The notes beneath the pieces were generated by a model that was given only the letters and a program-made list of their open reading frames with translations, was not told where the DNA came from and did not search any database. Both the position numbers and the translations under genes were made by a program. From contig CAZCVI010000008.1 in assembly GCA_964502145.1 (NCBI GenBank), forward strand, positions 1 through 64,000: a DNA stretch of 64,000 nt. The letters run 5' to 3'. Source of the stretch: CAZCVI01 sp964502145. GTDB taxonomy: Bacteria; Acidobacteriota; Aminicenantia; UBA2199. Positions 33,048-42,022 of this stretch are shown one piece after another (within the stretch, counting starts at the first letter, position 1; the number at the start of each line of letters is the position of its first letter).

Positions 33048-34988
33048 TCAGAACACATAATGTCCATTTAGCGGCCAATGGAGAAAATCATTTTTCCAGA
33101 TGCGCGTCAGATCCTTTTCGAGAATTTCAAAAATCTTGGTGGTTCGTTCAGCCACCATTCGTTTGTGAATTTGTTCTTTATGGTAATCAATGATATCGTT
33201 TTCAAAGGGAAGTATTTCTGGATTGATGAAGCGGATGGCACCATCACAATCTTTGGCCGTGTGCAAGCTGTTTTTATTGAACATACTGGGCGAGAATGGA
33301 ATATCCAATATCCCTTTTTCAAAGGCACGGATAGTCCCCCTGGCCATCGAACCCTGTCCCAAGGTATGGATAACATTCATTATGGCGGTTACTTCTCTTT
33401 CCAGAAGCAGCATTTCCTGGTTCACCAGCGGCACATTAATGGTTTCATTCGCCGCCAGCAGAATGCCCCGATGTGTTAAATTAAGACCCGCCCCATTATC
33501 TTTCCAGGTAGGAATATGATGCGATTCCACCGGGGTTTTGGTCATAATGCGGTTGGCTTTGGCCAGAGTGCCGGTAACCGAGGATTGGACGATCAGTTGT
33601 TCCGCTTTCCCGATATCGGTGGGAAACGCGGCCATATAATGATGAAACACAGTGCTTACAGTACAATCGGAGAAGCCAAACAATTTTAAATAATAATTGG
33701 TCATTTTCTCCAGAACCCAAATCGCGGCGATATCCTGCCAACGGTTTCCCTGTTCTGCCAAACCGACGCTGATGCAACGAACACCTGAACCAGCCGAAAG
33801 CAACGCTTGTACAATATTGATACAAATAGGAATAGAAGGTTCGATCAGACAACAGGTCAGCGGGCCAAAATATTCACGGTTAATAATCACGCCGTATTTT
33901 TGGTAATACCAGGCAGCCAGTTTATCCACATATTTCCAATATTTAAGATTGACTACCGGGGACGTGCGCTTATCATAAGGATATAGGTAACAAATAAAAC
34001 CGCCTTCTATAGAAGTAGCGCCTCCGGCCAGAGCGATCTCGTAAACGAGACGGTGGTCCGGGGAACCAGCCCGAATCTGGAAGGGGGTATCAATCGCCTG
34101 CACTATTTCTTCAATCCCCTTCACGCCATGTACCGGTACCGGGAAACCGTTCAGAAAAGAAGTTTTCCCCTTCTCTGTTCGCTGCACACCTTCTTCCGCT
34201 TTATCGTACATATTTTTGCGACTGGCGGCATCCAGTTGAATCGAAGAGATATCCAACCCTTCTTTTCGCAGATAGAGGAGGATTTCAATTTCATCCGCCA
34301 CATGCGCCACGCCTGTGCGCGGTTGAACCAGTGGTCTGCCACTTTCCAGCCGATTGTTTAGCAGGACATTGTGAAAATTCTTCAGTGAGTCCGCATGATT
34401 CTTTTTTATATCCGCATCCCAGACCCCTTTCCCAGTCGGCCAAGAAGCCAGTACTTCCAAGCGTAACGTCTGGAACTCCTCATCTGTTAAGGGCAAATCA
34501 TCCACCCCATCAGAGAGTGGAATATGGGGAATACGGACATAGGCTTGTGGGTCAACCCGTCTCTTTTTGATACTTTTATTATAAAAATCGCGATACAGAT
34601 TTTCCATCACCGCTTCGCAGGAGATCGGTTTAGGAGAAACGAAATCGAAACCCATGCGCCGGTATTTTTTAACAATGCTTTCCCCCTCTTCTTGCACCGA
34701 GAGATTTCCACCCAGGTACCATACCCGTTTGGTGGCATCTTTTTGCTCGAAACGCCGCTTCATGATCGGAAAATCATGTAAATATAAATCCACATGACCA
34801 TTCATACAGGAGATAAATATAGCATCATAACCGGATGCTTCGCGAAAAAAATCTTCCAGACGATTCAAAATTCCCATATTCGTCACCACAAAACCAGCTT
34901 CTTGAAAAGCGATTTCCAGCAATGCCATGCCGACGGAATGAGAATCATCACCGATACTTCCAATTAATAATCTAAATGTTTCAATCAT
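33048..34988 (-). CDS. single-chain glutamate (methylaspartate) mutase, S-E fusion
   Basis: 646 residues. Residues 1-135 are a cobalamin-binding domain with DxHxxG (D15-S-H17-S-V-G20), ISCMNGH and YLGGNLSV, as in the small S subunit of glutamate mutase. From about 170 the chain matches the large E subunit: LEVLASWPTGKGV, LVQPRTGVAHVADEIEILL, FLNGFPVPVHGV, IALAGGATSIEGG and INREYFGPLT. Glutamate mutase isomerises glutamate to 3-methylaspartate with adenosylcobalamin; normally the subunits are separate genes. Here they are joined in S-to-E order. In antibiotic pathways such mutases supply methylaspartate-derived building blocks. It is the first gene of the FkbH/carrier/dehydrogenase operon, 57 bp ahead of FkbH. 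Ribosome site weak. Confidence 0.87.
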   Translation of the reverse strand: MIETFRLLIGSIGDDSHSVGMALLEIAFQEAGFVVTNMGILNRLEDFFREASGYDAIFISCMNGHVDLYLHDFPIMKRRFEQKDATKRVWYLGGNLSVQEEGESIVKKYRRMGFDFVSPKPISCEAVMENLYRDFYNKSIKKRRVDPQAYVRIPHIPLSDGVDDLPLTDEEFQTLRLEVLASWPTGKGVWDADIKKNHADSLKNFHNVLLNNRLESGRPLVQPRTGVAHVADEIEILLYLRKEGLDISSIQLDAASRKNMYDKAEEGVQRTEKGKTSFLNGFPVPVHGVKGIEEIVQAIDTPFQIRAGSPDHRLVYEIALAGGATSIEGGFICYLYPYDKRTSPVVNLKYWKYVDKLAAWYYQKYGVIINREYFGPLTCCLIEPSIPICINIVQALLSAGSGVRCISVGLAEQGNRWQDIAAIWVLEKMTNYYLKLFGFSDCTVSTVFHHYMAAFPTDIGKAEQLIVQSSVTGTLAKANRIMTKTPVESHHIPTWKDNGAGLNLTHRGILLAANETINVPLVNQEMLLLEREVTAIMNVIHTLGQGSMARGTIRAFEKGILDIPFSPSMFNKNSLHTAKDCDGAIRFINPEILPFENDIIDYHKEQIHKRMVAERTTKIFEILEKDLTRIWKNDFLHWPLNGHYVF

Positions 34989-35143
34989 GGTTGTAGGACA
35001 TCCTTACATTGGTTTACATTTTAAAATCGAACGACTCCAAGAGAATATTTTACCTTTTATTTTCGATTTTGTCTATAAGAATCTGACCTTACCAGAAAAA
35101 ACTTGCTTGCTTTTTTGGCGGTTTAAAGATAAAATAGTATTTG

Positions 35144-36139
35144 ATGAGCCATAACATAAGCAAATTGGAACTGTATTTCGCCCCGATCGATATAAAAAAA
35201 ATACACCCCAACTCTGTCATCACGTTTGACCTTTACCTGAAAAGCGGCGAGAAGTTCCTCCTCTACAAAAGCAGGAACTTGCAAATCCAGTTCGATGACA
35301 TCCAACGGTTGCTGGATAATCTGGTGGAAACGCTGTACATCCACAATAACGACAAAAAACATTTCCGCGATTACCTGGAAGGGAACCTGGAGAATATTTT
35401 AAAAGCCGATCATGTTTCCAATCACAAGAAAGCCGAGGCCCTTCATGAATCGGCCATCAATGTGATCGAGGATATTTTTAGCAATCCCCGTTCTGGTGAA
35501 GTGATCCAACGTTCCCGGGCCATTATCGGCCATACCGTGGATTTCATTCTTGACACTCCCGAATCCTTTGCCAATCTGCTCAAAATAAGGAAATACGATT
35601 ATTACACCTATACCCATTCAGTCAATGTCTGCACTTTTCTGGTGTCGTTGGCACGGGAACTGGGTATCGAAGATAAAACCGTGTTAAAACAAATCGGCGA
35701 GGGTGGACTGTTACATGATCTGGGCAAAAGCCGCATTCCCTCAGCCATCATCAATAAACCGGGCAAACTGGTCAAAGCGGAGTGGGAAATCATCAAAATG
35801 CACCCCACCTACGGTGTGGAAATCGCCAAAGAAACACGGGAAATCGCCGAGATCAGCCTAAATATTATCGGTCAACATCACGAGAAACCTTCAGGCGAAG
35901 GATATCCCGATGGTTTAAAGCGGGGTGAATTAAACACCTTCGCCAATATGGCCAGTATCGTGGATGTTTATGATGCGATTACCACCAGCCGCTCCTACTC
36001 CGCCGCCCGCCCCCCCATAGACGCGGCCCAATTCCTACTGGAACACAAAGACGAATTCAATGAAAAAATACTGCTTAAATTTATTAAAATGCTGGTGGTA
36101 AAACCCACTGAAGAAAAAAAAGCCCATGACCCAAAATAG
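35144..36139 (+). CDS. HD-GYP domain phosphodiesterase-like protein
   Basis: 331 residues. The N-terminal 130 residues resemble the small domain that often precedes HD-GYP domains; the HD-GYP domain spans about 150-320 with HSVNVCTFLVSLAREL, GGLLHDLGKSRIP, HPTYGVEIA and QHHEKPSGEGYPDGL. The metal-binding histidines and GYP motif are present, so it is likely an active cyclic di-GMP phosphodiesterase, the opposite of the GGEEF enzyme at 9321. An in-frame TTG lies one codon upstream of the ATG at 35144; neither has a strong ribosome site. Single gene, divergent from the mutase operon, followed by half of a repeat element. Confidence 0.92.
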   Translation: MSHNISKLELYFAPIDIKKIHPNSVITFDLYLKSGEKFLLYKSRNLQIQFDDIQRLLDNLVETLYIHNNDKKHFRDYLEGNLENILKADHVSNHKKAEALHESAINVIEDIFSNPRSGEVIQRSRAIIGHTVDFILDTPESFANLLKIRKYDYYTYTHSVNVCTFLVSLARELGIEDKTVLKQIGEGGLLHDLGKSRIPSAIINKPGKLVKAEWEIIKMHPTYGVEIAKETREIAEISLNIIGQHHEKPSGEGYPDGLKRGELNTFANMASIVDVYDAITTSRSYSAARPPIDAAQFLLEHKDEFNEKILLKFIKMLVVKPTEEKKAHDPK

Positions 36140-36153
36140 TAAATTTCTTTTTC

Positions 36154-36180
36154 TTCCAGTCCAGTTAGTCCAGTTCAACC
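36154..36180. repeat. dispersed 9-mer element, copy E (right half only)
   Basis: Three GTCCAG-type units at about 9-bp spacing (TTCCAGTCCAGTTAGTCCAG then TTCAACC) after a T-rich stretch, immediately past the HD-GYP gene. It matches the right arm of copy C; left arm and terminal repeat are missing. Confidence 0.55.
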
Positions 36181-36227
36181 ACAGTAGTATAAAAGTGCTT
36201 ATTATAAATCATCAAGGAGAACAATAA

Positions 36228-37760
36228 ATGAAACGTGCATTGATCAGCGTATTCTACAAAGAAGGCATCGAAAAAGTAGCACAATTATTGCAATCGCATG
36301 GTTGGGAAATTCTCTCCACCGGTGGTACAGCCCGTTTTTTAAAAGAGAATGGTATCACCGTTATCGAAGTGTCCGAGCTCACCGGATTCCCGGAAATTCT
36401 GGATGGCCGCGTCAAAACACTTCACCCTCTCGTATTCGGACCGATCCTGGCCAAACGCACACCCGAACATTTAAAACAATTGGCACAATTCAACATTTCC
36501 AAAATCGATTTGGTCATCGTTAATTTTTATCCTTTTGAAGAAGCCTTACAGGCCAAAGAGAGAGGGTTGGATTACATGGTGGAGAATATTGATATCGGTG
36601 GACCCGCCATGGTTCGCGCCGCCGCTAAAAATTTCCGCGATACCGTCGTGATCGTAGATCGGAGCGATTATTTGCCCGTCGTCGAACAATTACTGGAGAC
36701 CGGGGATATCATTCTCGAACAACGTCAATACCTCTGCGCCAAGGCCTTCTCATATACCTCTTTTTACGACTCGCTGATCGCCACTTACCTGCACCAAGAA
36801 ACAAATACCATGCCCGAATATATCAATATGGCTGGCCGCAAGGAAATGGACCTGCGTTACGGCGAAAACCCCCATCAACAAGCGGCCCTCTATATCCGCG
36901 ATAAAAATTCACCGCTCCACCACCTGGAACAGCTTCAAGGGAAAGAACTTTCTTTTAACAATATCCTCGATCTCTCCATGGTGTACGAAGTATTGAATCA
37001 ATTTGCCACCCCAACTGAAAAAAAGGAACACTTCGCCGTGATTGTCAAACATCAGAATCCCTGCGGTGCGGCCATCGGCCAAACCCAGACCGAAGTCTTT
37101 AAAAAAGCCTTTGATGGGGATGCCAAATCCGCTTACGGTGGTATCGTGGGTTTCAACGAAACGCTGGACGGAGAAACAGCGGAAGAGATGAAACAGATAT
37201 TTTTCGAAGTCATTGTAGCGCCTGACTTTACCACAGAAGCATTAAAAGTATTTAACAAGAAAAAAAATCTCCGCCTCATCAAAATGCCGCTGGGTTATCG
37301 GGAAGGAACCGATTTCAAAACCGTGCCCGGTGGGTTTGTGTTGCAAGCAAGGGACAATGAATTAAAAGAGTACAGGGAATTTGCATTAAAAACCTCCAGG
37401 CCTTTGACGGAAAATGAAATCGCCGATGTACAATTGGGTTGGAAACTGATCAAGTTCGTAAAGTCCAATGGAATTATCATTGTCAAAGACCAGATGTTGA
37501 TCGGTGTCGGTGCCGGGCAGATGAGCCGGGTGGATGCCGTTGAGATTGCTCTTCGTAAGAGTCAGTTTCCCGTTGAGGGAGCCGTGTTGGTTTCCGATGC
37601 CTTCTTTCCTTTTGCCGATTCCGTGGAAATTGCCGCGCAGCATCACATCACCGTTTTTGTTGAACCTGGTGGTTCCGTGCGGGATGACGAGGTCATCACC
37701 AAAGCCGAGGAATGTGGCGTTTCTCTTCTCTTCACTGGTATGCGACATTTCAGACATTAA
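36228..37760 (+). CDS. purH: bifunctional AICAR transformylase / IMP cyclohydrolase
   Basis: 510 residues, full length. Catalyses the last two steps of IMP synthesis. The N-terminal IMP cyclohydrolase domain shows ILSTGGTARFLKENG, GFPEILDGRVKTLHP and ENIDIGGPAMVRAAAKN; the C-terminal transformylase domain shows DLRYGENPHQQAAL, the catalytic VKHQNPCGAAIG and MSRVDAVEIA. AAGGAG sits upstream of the ATG. Housekeeping gene standing alone. Its presence next to variable genes marks the chromosomal backbone. Confidence 0.98.
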   Translation: MKRALISVFYKEGIEKVAQLLQSHGWEILSTGGTARFLKENGITVIEVSELTGFPEILDGRVKTLHPLVFGPILAKRTPEHLKQLAQFNISKIDLVIVNFYPFEEALQAKERGLDYMVENIDIGGPAMVRAAAKNFRDTVVIVDRSDYLPVVEQLLETGDIILEQRQYLCAKAFSYTSFYDSLIATYLHQETNTMPEYINMAGRKEMDLRYGENPHQQAALYIRDKNSPLHHLEQLQGKELSFNNILDLSMVYEVLNQFATPTEKKEHFAVIVKHQNPCGAAIGQTQTEVFKKAFDGDAKSAYGGIVGFNETLDGETAEEMKQIFFEVIVAPDFTTEALKVFNKKKNLRLIKMPLGYREGTDFKTVPGGFVLQARDNELKEYREFALKTSRPLTENEIADVQLGWKLIKFVKSNGIIIVKDQMLIGVGAGQMSRVDAVEIALRKSQFPVEGAVLVSDAFFPFADSVEIAAQHHITVFVEPGGSVRDDEVITKAEECGVSLLFTGMRHFRH

Positions 37761-37812
37761 AAGATGAAACTGCGGCCCGTATTCAACGGCAAAATGCCAC
37801 CTTCACTGGTAT

Positions 37813-37841
37813 TTTACTTTTCATGAATTATGGTTTATAAT
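37813..37841 (+). promoter_or_regulatory. promoter of the first AAA gene
   Basis: TTTACT (37813-37818), 17 bp, TATAAT (37836-37841), 20 bp before the ATG. Duplicated almost exactly ahead of the second copy. Confidence 0.6.
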
Positions 37842-37860
37842 CATAACAGGTGAAAAAAAA

Positions 37861-39489
37861 ATGAAAATAGAACGATTTTTTAATACCGCAGGGCCAATTA
37901 AATCAGATATGCATTATTGTATTGATCCCTTGAGCCGGATTAATCTTGCTGAAATACAATCTCTCATCCAGCAACAGAAATATTTTATCCTCCATGCCCC
38001 CCGCCAAACGGGCAAAACCTCTTATTTAATGGCGTTGATGGATTTTCTTAATAAAGAAGGAAAATACAAGGCATTGTACACCAATATTGAAAATGCACAG
38101 GCAGCCAGGGAAAATGTGCAAGAAGGCATGTGGGCGATTATGAGTGCCATTGCCAAAGATGCCTCCCAGCGTCTGAAAGACCCCTTTCTTGAGCAGAAAT
38201 GGCAGGAAGTCTTTGAACAACGGAAAGCATTTTCTGCTTTAGAATATTTATTATCCCTTTGGTGCCAGCACAGCGAGAAACCCATCGTGCTATTTATAGA
38301 TGAAGTGGACGCATTGGTGGGAGATACATTGATCTCGTTGCTTCGGCAATTACGTACCGGTTATTCCAATCGTCCCACATCATTTCCGCAAAGTATAATA
38401 CTTTGCGGTGTCCGTGATATCCGCGATTATCGCATCCATTCGACTTTAGAAAAAGCTGTCATCACGGGCGGCAGTGCCTTTAATATAAAATCCGAATCAT
38501 TGAGATTGAGAAATTTTACTCCAGCAGATATTAAGATGTTGTATGAAATGCATACCCAAGCCACAGGCCAACGATTTCATGAAGATGTGTTCCCTACCGT
38601 CTGGGAATTATCCGAGGGGCAACCTTGGCTTGTCAACGCCCTGGCCTATGAAGTCACCTTTAAAATTGAAGATGGCCGCGACAGACAAAAAGAGATCAGT
38701 GTGGCCATGATTCAACAAGCCAAAGAGAATCTCATCTTAAGACGCGAGACCCATCTGGACCAATTAACCGATAAATTAAAAGAAGATCGCGTCAAACGGG
38801 TAATAATCCCCTTGCTCACCGGTTTAGGAAATATTGCGTCCATCCCAGAAGATGATATTGACTATGTGGTTGATTTAGGTCTGGTAAAACGAATTCCAGA
38901 ATTGGCCATTGCCAATCGTATCTATCAAGAGATTATCCCCAGGCAACTCACGTACAGCGCTCAAATGACCATACAACAAGAAGCCTCCTGGTATCAAATG
39001 CCAGATGGTCGTTTAGATATGGATAAACTATTAACTGCCTTTCAAGAGTTCTTCAGGAAACATTTTGAAAGCTGGGTGGGTTGTTTTAATTATGCCGAGG
39101 CCGGTGCGCAACTATTATTGCAAGCATTTTTGGCTCGCCTTGTCAATGGCGGCGGCAGGGTGGAACGAGAATATGGTCTCGGACGCATGCGCACCGATTT
39201 ACTCGTGCTATGGCCTCTACATGTTAATCCAGACCTACCCAAAGACCATTATGCCCGCTTTGAACACGTGCAACAAGCCGTCATCGAATTAAAATTACAG
39301 CATAACAACACCCTCGCCACCACCATTCAAACCGGATTGGCACAAACCGTCCAATACATGGATAAATGTGGTACCAAAGAAGGGTATTTATTAATCTTTA
39401 ATTCCTCTCCCACCGCCACATGGGAAGAAAAAATCTTTAAAAAAGAAGAAACCTATCAAGGCATCCCCATTAACATCTATGGCATGTAA
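37861..39489 (+). CDS. AAA ATPase with C-terminal PD-(D/E)XK-like domain (copy 1)
   Basis: 542 residues. Starts with the family opening FFNTAGPIKSDMHYCIDPLS, then Walker A HAPRQTGKTSYL (45-56) and Walker B PIVLFIDEVDAL (141-152); GVRDIRDYR and EGQPWLVNALAYE are the usual sensor and helical segments. The C-terminal 130 residues (EYGLGRMRTDLLVLW ... AVIELKLQ) fit a PD-(D/E)XK nuclease fold with D and ExK. Such STAND-like/AAA proteins are very abundant in some uncultured bacteria and their role is unknown; defence or mobile-element functions are guesses. Residues 87-140 differ strongly from copy 2, while the last 180 or so are nearly the same. AGGTGA precedes the ATG. Confidence 0.85.
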   Translation: MKIERFFNTAGPIKSDMHYCIDPLSRINLAEIQSLIQQQKYFILHAPRQTGKTSYLMALMDFLNKEGKYKALYTNIENAQAARENVQEGMWAIMSAIAKDASQRLKDPFLEQKWQEVFEQRKAFSALEYLLSLWCQHSEKPIVLFIDEVDALVGDTLISLLRQLRTGYSNRPTSFPQSIILCGVRDIRDYRIHSTLEKAVITGGSAFNIKSESLRLRNFTPADIKMLYEMHTQATGQRFHEDVFPTVWELSEGQPWLVNALAYEVTFKIEDGRDRQKEISVAMIQQAKENLILRRETHLDQLTDKLKEDRVKRVIIPLLTGLGNIASIPEDDIDYVVDLGLVKRIPELAIANRIYQEIIPRQLTYSAQMTIQQEASWYQMPDGRLDMDKLLTAFQEFFRKHFESWVGCFNYAEAGAQLLLQAFLARLVNGGGRVEREYGLGRMRTDLLVLWPLHVNPDLPKDHYARFEHVQQAVIELKLQHNNTLATTIQTGLAQTVQYMDKCGTKEGYLLIFNSSPTATWEEKIFKKEETYQGIPINIYGM

Positions 39490-39565
39490 CCCCAACCGAC
39501 CCCATCCGGTTTGCGATTAACCCATTTATTTTTAAAAAACGGCGGGACGCCGCCTCTACTGGTAT

Positions 39566-39594
39566 TTTACTTTTCATGAATTATGGCTTATAAT
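39566..39594 (+). promoter_or_regulatory. promoter of the second AAA gene (duplicate of the first)
   Basis: TTTACT (39566-39571), 17 bp, TATAAT (39589-39594). About 50 bp around it, from CTGGTATTTTACTTTTCATG to the ATG, match the first copy with one difference. Upstream of it at 39540-39559 is the short palindrome CGGCGGGACGCCGCCTCTAC. Confidence 0.6.
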
Positions 39595-39612
39595 CATAAC
39601 AGGTGAAAAAAA

Positions 39613-41241
39613 ATGAAAATGGAACGATTTTTTACTACAGCCGGGCCGATTAAACCAGACATGCATTATTGTATTGATCCCTTGAGCAGGATTAATCTTG
39701 CTGAAATACAATCTCTCATCCAACAACAGAAATATTTTATACTCCATGCGCCCCGTCAAACAGGGAAAACCTCTTACTTAATGGCGTTGATGGATTTTCT
39801 CAATAAAGAGGGAAAATACAAGGCCCTGTACACCAATATTGAAAATGCACAGGCAGCCAGAGAAAATGTCAAAAAAGGGATGGCAGCTATTCTACATGCC
39901 ATTGGCAAGGATTCCTGGAATCATTTGCGAGATTCCTTCGTAAAAGATAAATGGAAAATAATTCTTGAAGAAAGCGAGGAATTTTCAGCTTTGGAAGAAT
40001 CATTATCCCGCTGGTGCCAAGAAAATGAGAAACCCATCGTGCTCTTTATTGATGAAGTGGACGCATTGGTGGGAGATACGTTGATCGCATTGCTTCGGCA
40101 ATTACGTAGTGGTTATCCCAATCGTCCCACGTCATTTCCGCAAAGTATTATACTTTGCGGTGTCCGCGATATCCGCGATTATCGCATCCATTCAGATATA
40201 GAAAAAGCAGTCATCACGGGCGGCAGTGCCTTTAATATCAAATCAAAATCATTAAAATTAGGTAATTTTAACTCGGCTGAGATCAAACAGTTGTACGATT
40301 TGCATACCCAGGAGACAGGCCAACCATTTCACGAGGACGTGTTCCCCTTGGTCTGGGAATTATCCGAGGGTCAACCCTGGCTGGTCAACGCCCTGGCTTA
40401 TGAAGTCACATCCGAAATGGTAGATGGCCGCGACAGACAAAAAGAGATCAGCGTGGCCATGATTCTACAAGCCAAAGAGAATTTAATTTTAAGACGCGAG
40501 ACCCATCTCGACCAATTAACCGATAAATTAAAAGAAGATCGTGTCAAACGGGTGTTAACTCCACTGCTCACCGGTCTAGGAAATATCGAAACCATCAAGG
40601 AAGATGATATTGACTATGTGGTTGATTTAGGTCTGGTCAAACGAATTCCCGAACTGGCCATTGCCAACCGTATCTATCAAGAGATCATCCCCAGGCAACT
40701 CACTTACAGCGCTCAGATGACCATTCAACAGGAATCCTCCTGGTATCAAATGCCAGATGGTCGTTTAGATATGAATAAACTATTAACCGCCTTTCAAGAG
40801 TTCTTCAGGAAACATTTTGAAAGCTGGGTGGGTGGTTTTAATTATGCCGAGGCCGGTGCGCAACTATTATTGCAAGCATTTTTGGCTCGCCTTGTCAATG
40901 GCGGCGGCAGGGTGGAACGAGAATATGGTCTCGGACGCATGCGCACCGATTTACTCGTGCTATGGCCTCTACATGTTAATCCAGACCTACCCAAAGACCA
41001 TTATGCCCGCTTTGAACACGTGCAACAAGCCGTCATCGAATTAAAATTACAGCATAACAACACCCTCGCCACCACCATTCAAACCGGATTGGCACAAACC
41101 GTCCAATACATGGATAAATGTGGTACCAAAGAAGGGTATTTATTAATCTTTAATTCCTCTCCCACCGCCACATGGGAAGAAAAAATCTTTATAAAAGAAG
41201 AAACCTACCAAGACATCCCCATTAACATCTATGGCATGTAA
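39613..41241 (+). CDS. AAA ATPase with C-terminal PD-(D/E)XK-like domain (copy 2)
   Basis: 542 residues, same length and layout as copy 1, exactly 1752 bp downstream. Walker A, Walker B and the ExK segment are conserved. DNA of the 3' part is almost identical to copy 1 (for example no difference across 39065-39292 versus 40817-41044), whereas the stretch coding residues 87-135 has diverged at most positions (KKGMAAILHAIGKDSWNHL versus QEGMWAIMSAIAKDASQRL). This mosaic suggests gene conversion of the ends with selection or import in the middle. Whether both copies are active is unknown; no frame damage is seen. Confidence 0.85.
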   Translation: MKMERFFTTAGPIKPDMHYCIDPLSRINLAEIQSLIQQQKYFILHAPRQTGKTSYLMALMDFLNKEGKYKALYTNIENAQAARENVKKGMAAILHAIGKDSWNHLRDSFVKDKWKIILEESEEFSALEESLSRWCQENEKPIVLFIDEVDALVGDTLIALLRQLRSGYPNRPTSFPQSIILCGVRDIRDYRIHSDIEKAVITGGSAFNIKSKSLKLGNFNSAEIKQLYDLHTQETGQPFHEDVFPLVWELSEGQPWLVNALAYEVTSEMVDGRDRQKEISVAMILQAKENLILRRETHLDQLTDKLKEDRVKRVLTPLLTGLGNIETIKEDDIDYVVDLGLVKRIPELAIANRIYQEIIPRQLTYSAQMTIQQESSWYQMPDGRLDMNKLLTAFQEFFRKHFESWVGGFNYAEAGAQLLLQAFLARLVNGGGRVEREYGLGRMRTDLLVLWPLHVNPDLPKDHYARFEHVQQAVIELKLQHNNTLATTIQTGLAQTVQYMDKCGTKEGYLLIFNSSPTATWEEKIFIKEETYQDIPINIYGM

Positions 41242-41299
41242 CTCCTTCCACTATAATGGACCCCGTCTTTGACTACGTGAACCCAGACTTTTTTATTCC

Positions 41300-41327
41300 T
41301 TGACAAATACGATTAAAAAGATATAAT
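41300..41327 (+). promoter_or_regulatory. strong sigma70-type promoter of the exported protein gene
   Basis: TTGACA (41300-41305), 16 bp, TATAAT (41322-41327), about 30 bp before the ATG at 41358. Both boxes are perfect consensus, suggesting high expression. Confidence 0.75.
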
Positions 41328-41357
41328 AGGAAAATACCAAAAAATAAAGGAGTTTAA

Positions 41358-41864
41358 ATGAAAAAAATAATCGTGGTTTTAGCTCTACTGTTTCTTTCGC
41401 TGGCATTTTTAAACGCTGCCCCCGGCGAACATGATGACATCATCGCGTTTCTTGCCCAACAGACCAAAATGATGGACGAATGCGTCACCAATATGGACAA
41501 AGCAACCAATGAAAATGAAGTTGCGGCTGTCATCACTAAACTTAAAGATGATCTCAATGCTTTAATTCCTATCATTAAGGTCCTCGTTGTCAAATACCCA
41601 GAAATGGAAAAAATAATGGAGACCAATCCCTCGGAAGATTTAAAAGTAGAAGTGGATAAGATGAAGGCTGTTACTGTAAAAATGGGACCTTCCATGATGA
41701 AAATAAAACAATTCGTAGATAAAGAAGTTGTCACTAAAGCCTTGATGGAATTAAACGAGGTAACAGCAGCTATCGGCGCTCTTGACCCTCAAAAAGAAGC
41801 TGCACCCGCACCAGAAGCTACACCTGCACCAGAAGTTACTCCAGAAAAAGAAAAAACAAAATAA
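41358..41864 (+). CDS. small exported helical protein, function unknown
   Basis: 168 residues. A clear signal peptide (MKKIIVVLALLFLSLAFLNA) is followed by a Met- and Lys-rich helical domain (about 25-140) and a Pro/Ala/Glu tail (PAPEATPAPEVTPEKEK). No lipobox and no family I recognise. AAAGGAG lies eight bases before the ATG and the promoter is the best in the window, so it is probably abundant in the periplasm or envelope. A structured hairpin follows the stop. Single-gene unit. Confidence 0.8.
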   Translation: MKKIIVVLALLFLSLAFLNAAPGEHDDIIAFLAQQTKMMDECVTNMDKATNENEVAAVITKLKDDLNALIPIIKVLVVKYPEMEKIMETNPSEDLKVEVDKMKAVTVKMGPSMMKIKQFVDKEVVTKALMELNEVTAAIGALDPQKEAAPAPEATPAPEVTPEKEKTK

Positions 41865-41881
41865 AAGGATTAAACTTCCCC

Positions 41882-41932
41882 AATCGGTCCCGGGGTTCAG
41901 TGGAAAAGATAACCACAGCCCTTGGACCGATT
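41882..41932. terminator. nested hairpin between convergent genes
   Basis: AATCGGTCC (41882-41890) pairs perfectly with GGACCGATT (41924-41932); inside, GGG/CCC and GTGG/CCAC can extend the stem. It lies 17 bp after the exported-protein stop. No T-run follows on either strand, so it may be an mRNA-end stabiliser rather than a true intrinsic terminator. Confidence 0.55.
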
Positions 41933-41950
41933 AACACCTGATTTTAATCA

Positions 41951-42015
41951 CAAAACGTCGCCATAAATATTTTTTATTCTTGTCCCATAAATCCCACGAG
42001 TCCCGGGTGAATCAA
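41951..42015. repeat. decayed 9-mer element, copy H
   Basis: After ACGTCGCCATAAATATTTTT comes TTCTTGTCCCATAAATCCCA, with TCCCA-type units every 9 bp, ending in GGGTGAATC like the terminal repeat of the family. Left array not recognisable. Confidence 0.45.
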
Positions 42016-42022
42016 GGATACA

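Noticed and set aside
30435..34988. plain fatty-acid or branched-chain degradation operon
   Set aside because: A stand-alone carrier protein and an FkbH-like enzyme between the dehydrogenase and the mutase do not fit catabolism; the mutase's large domain is of glutamate-mutase rather than methylmalonyl-CoA-mutase type.
39065..41044. identical 75-residue frames inside both AAA genes
   Set aside because: Out-of-frame shadows; they are identical only because the host DNA is duplicated. Useful as evidence of duplication.
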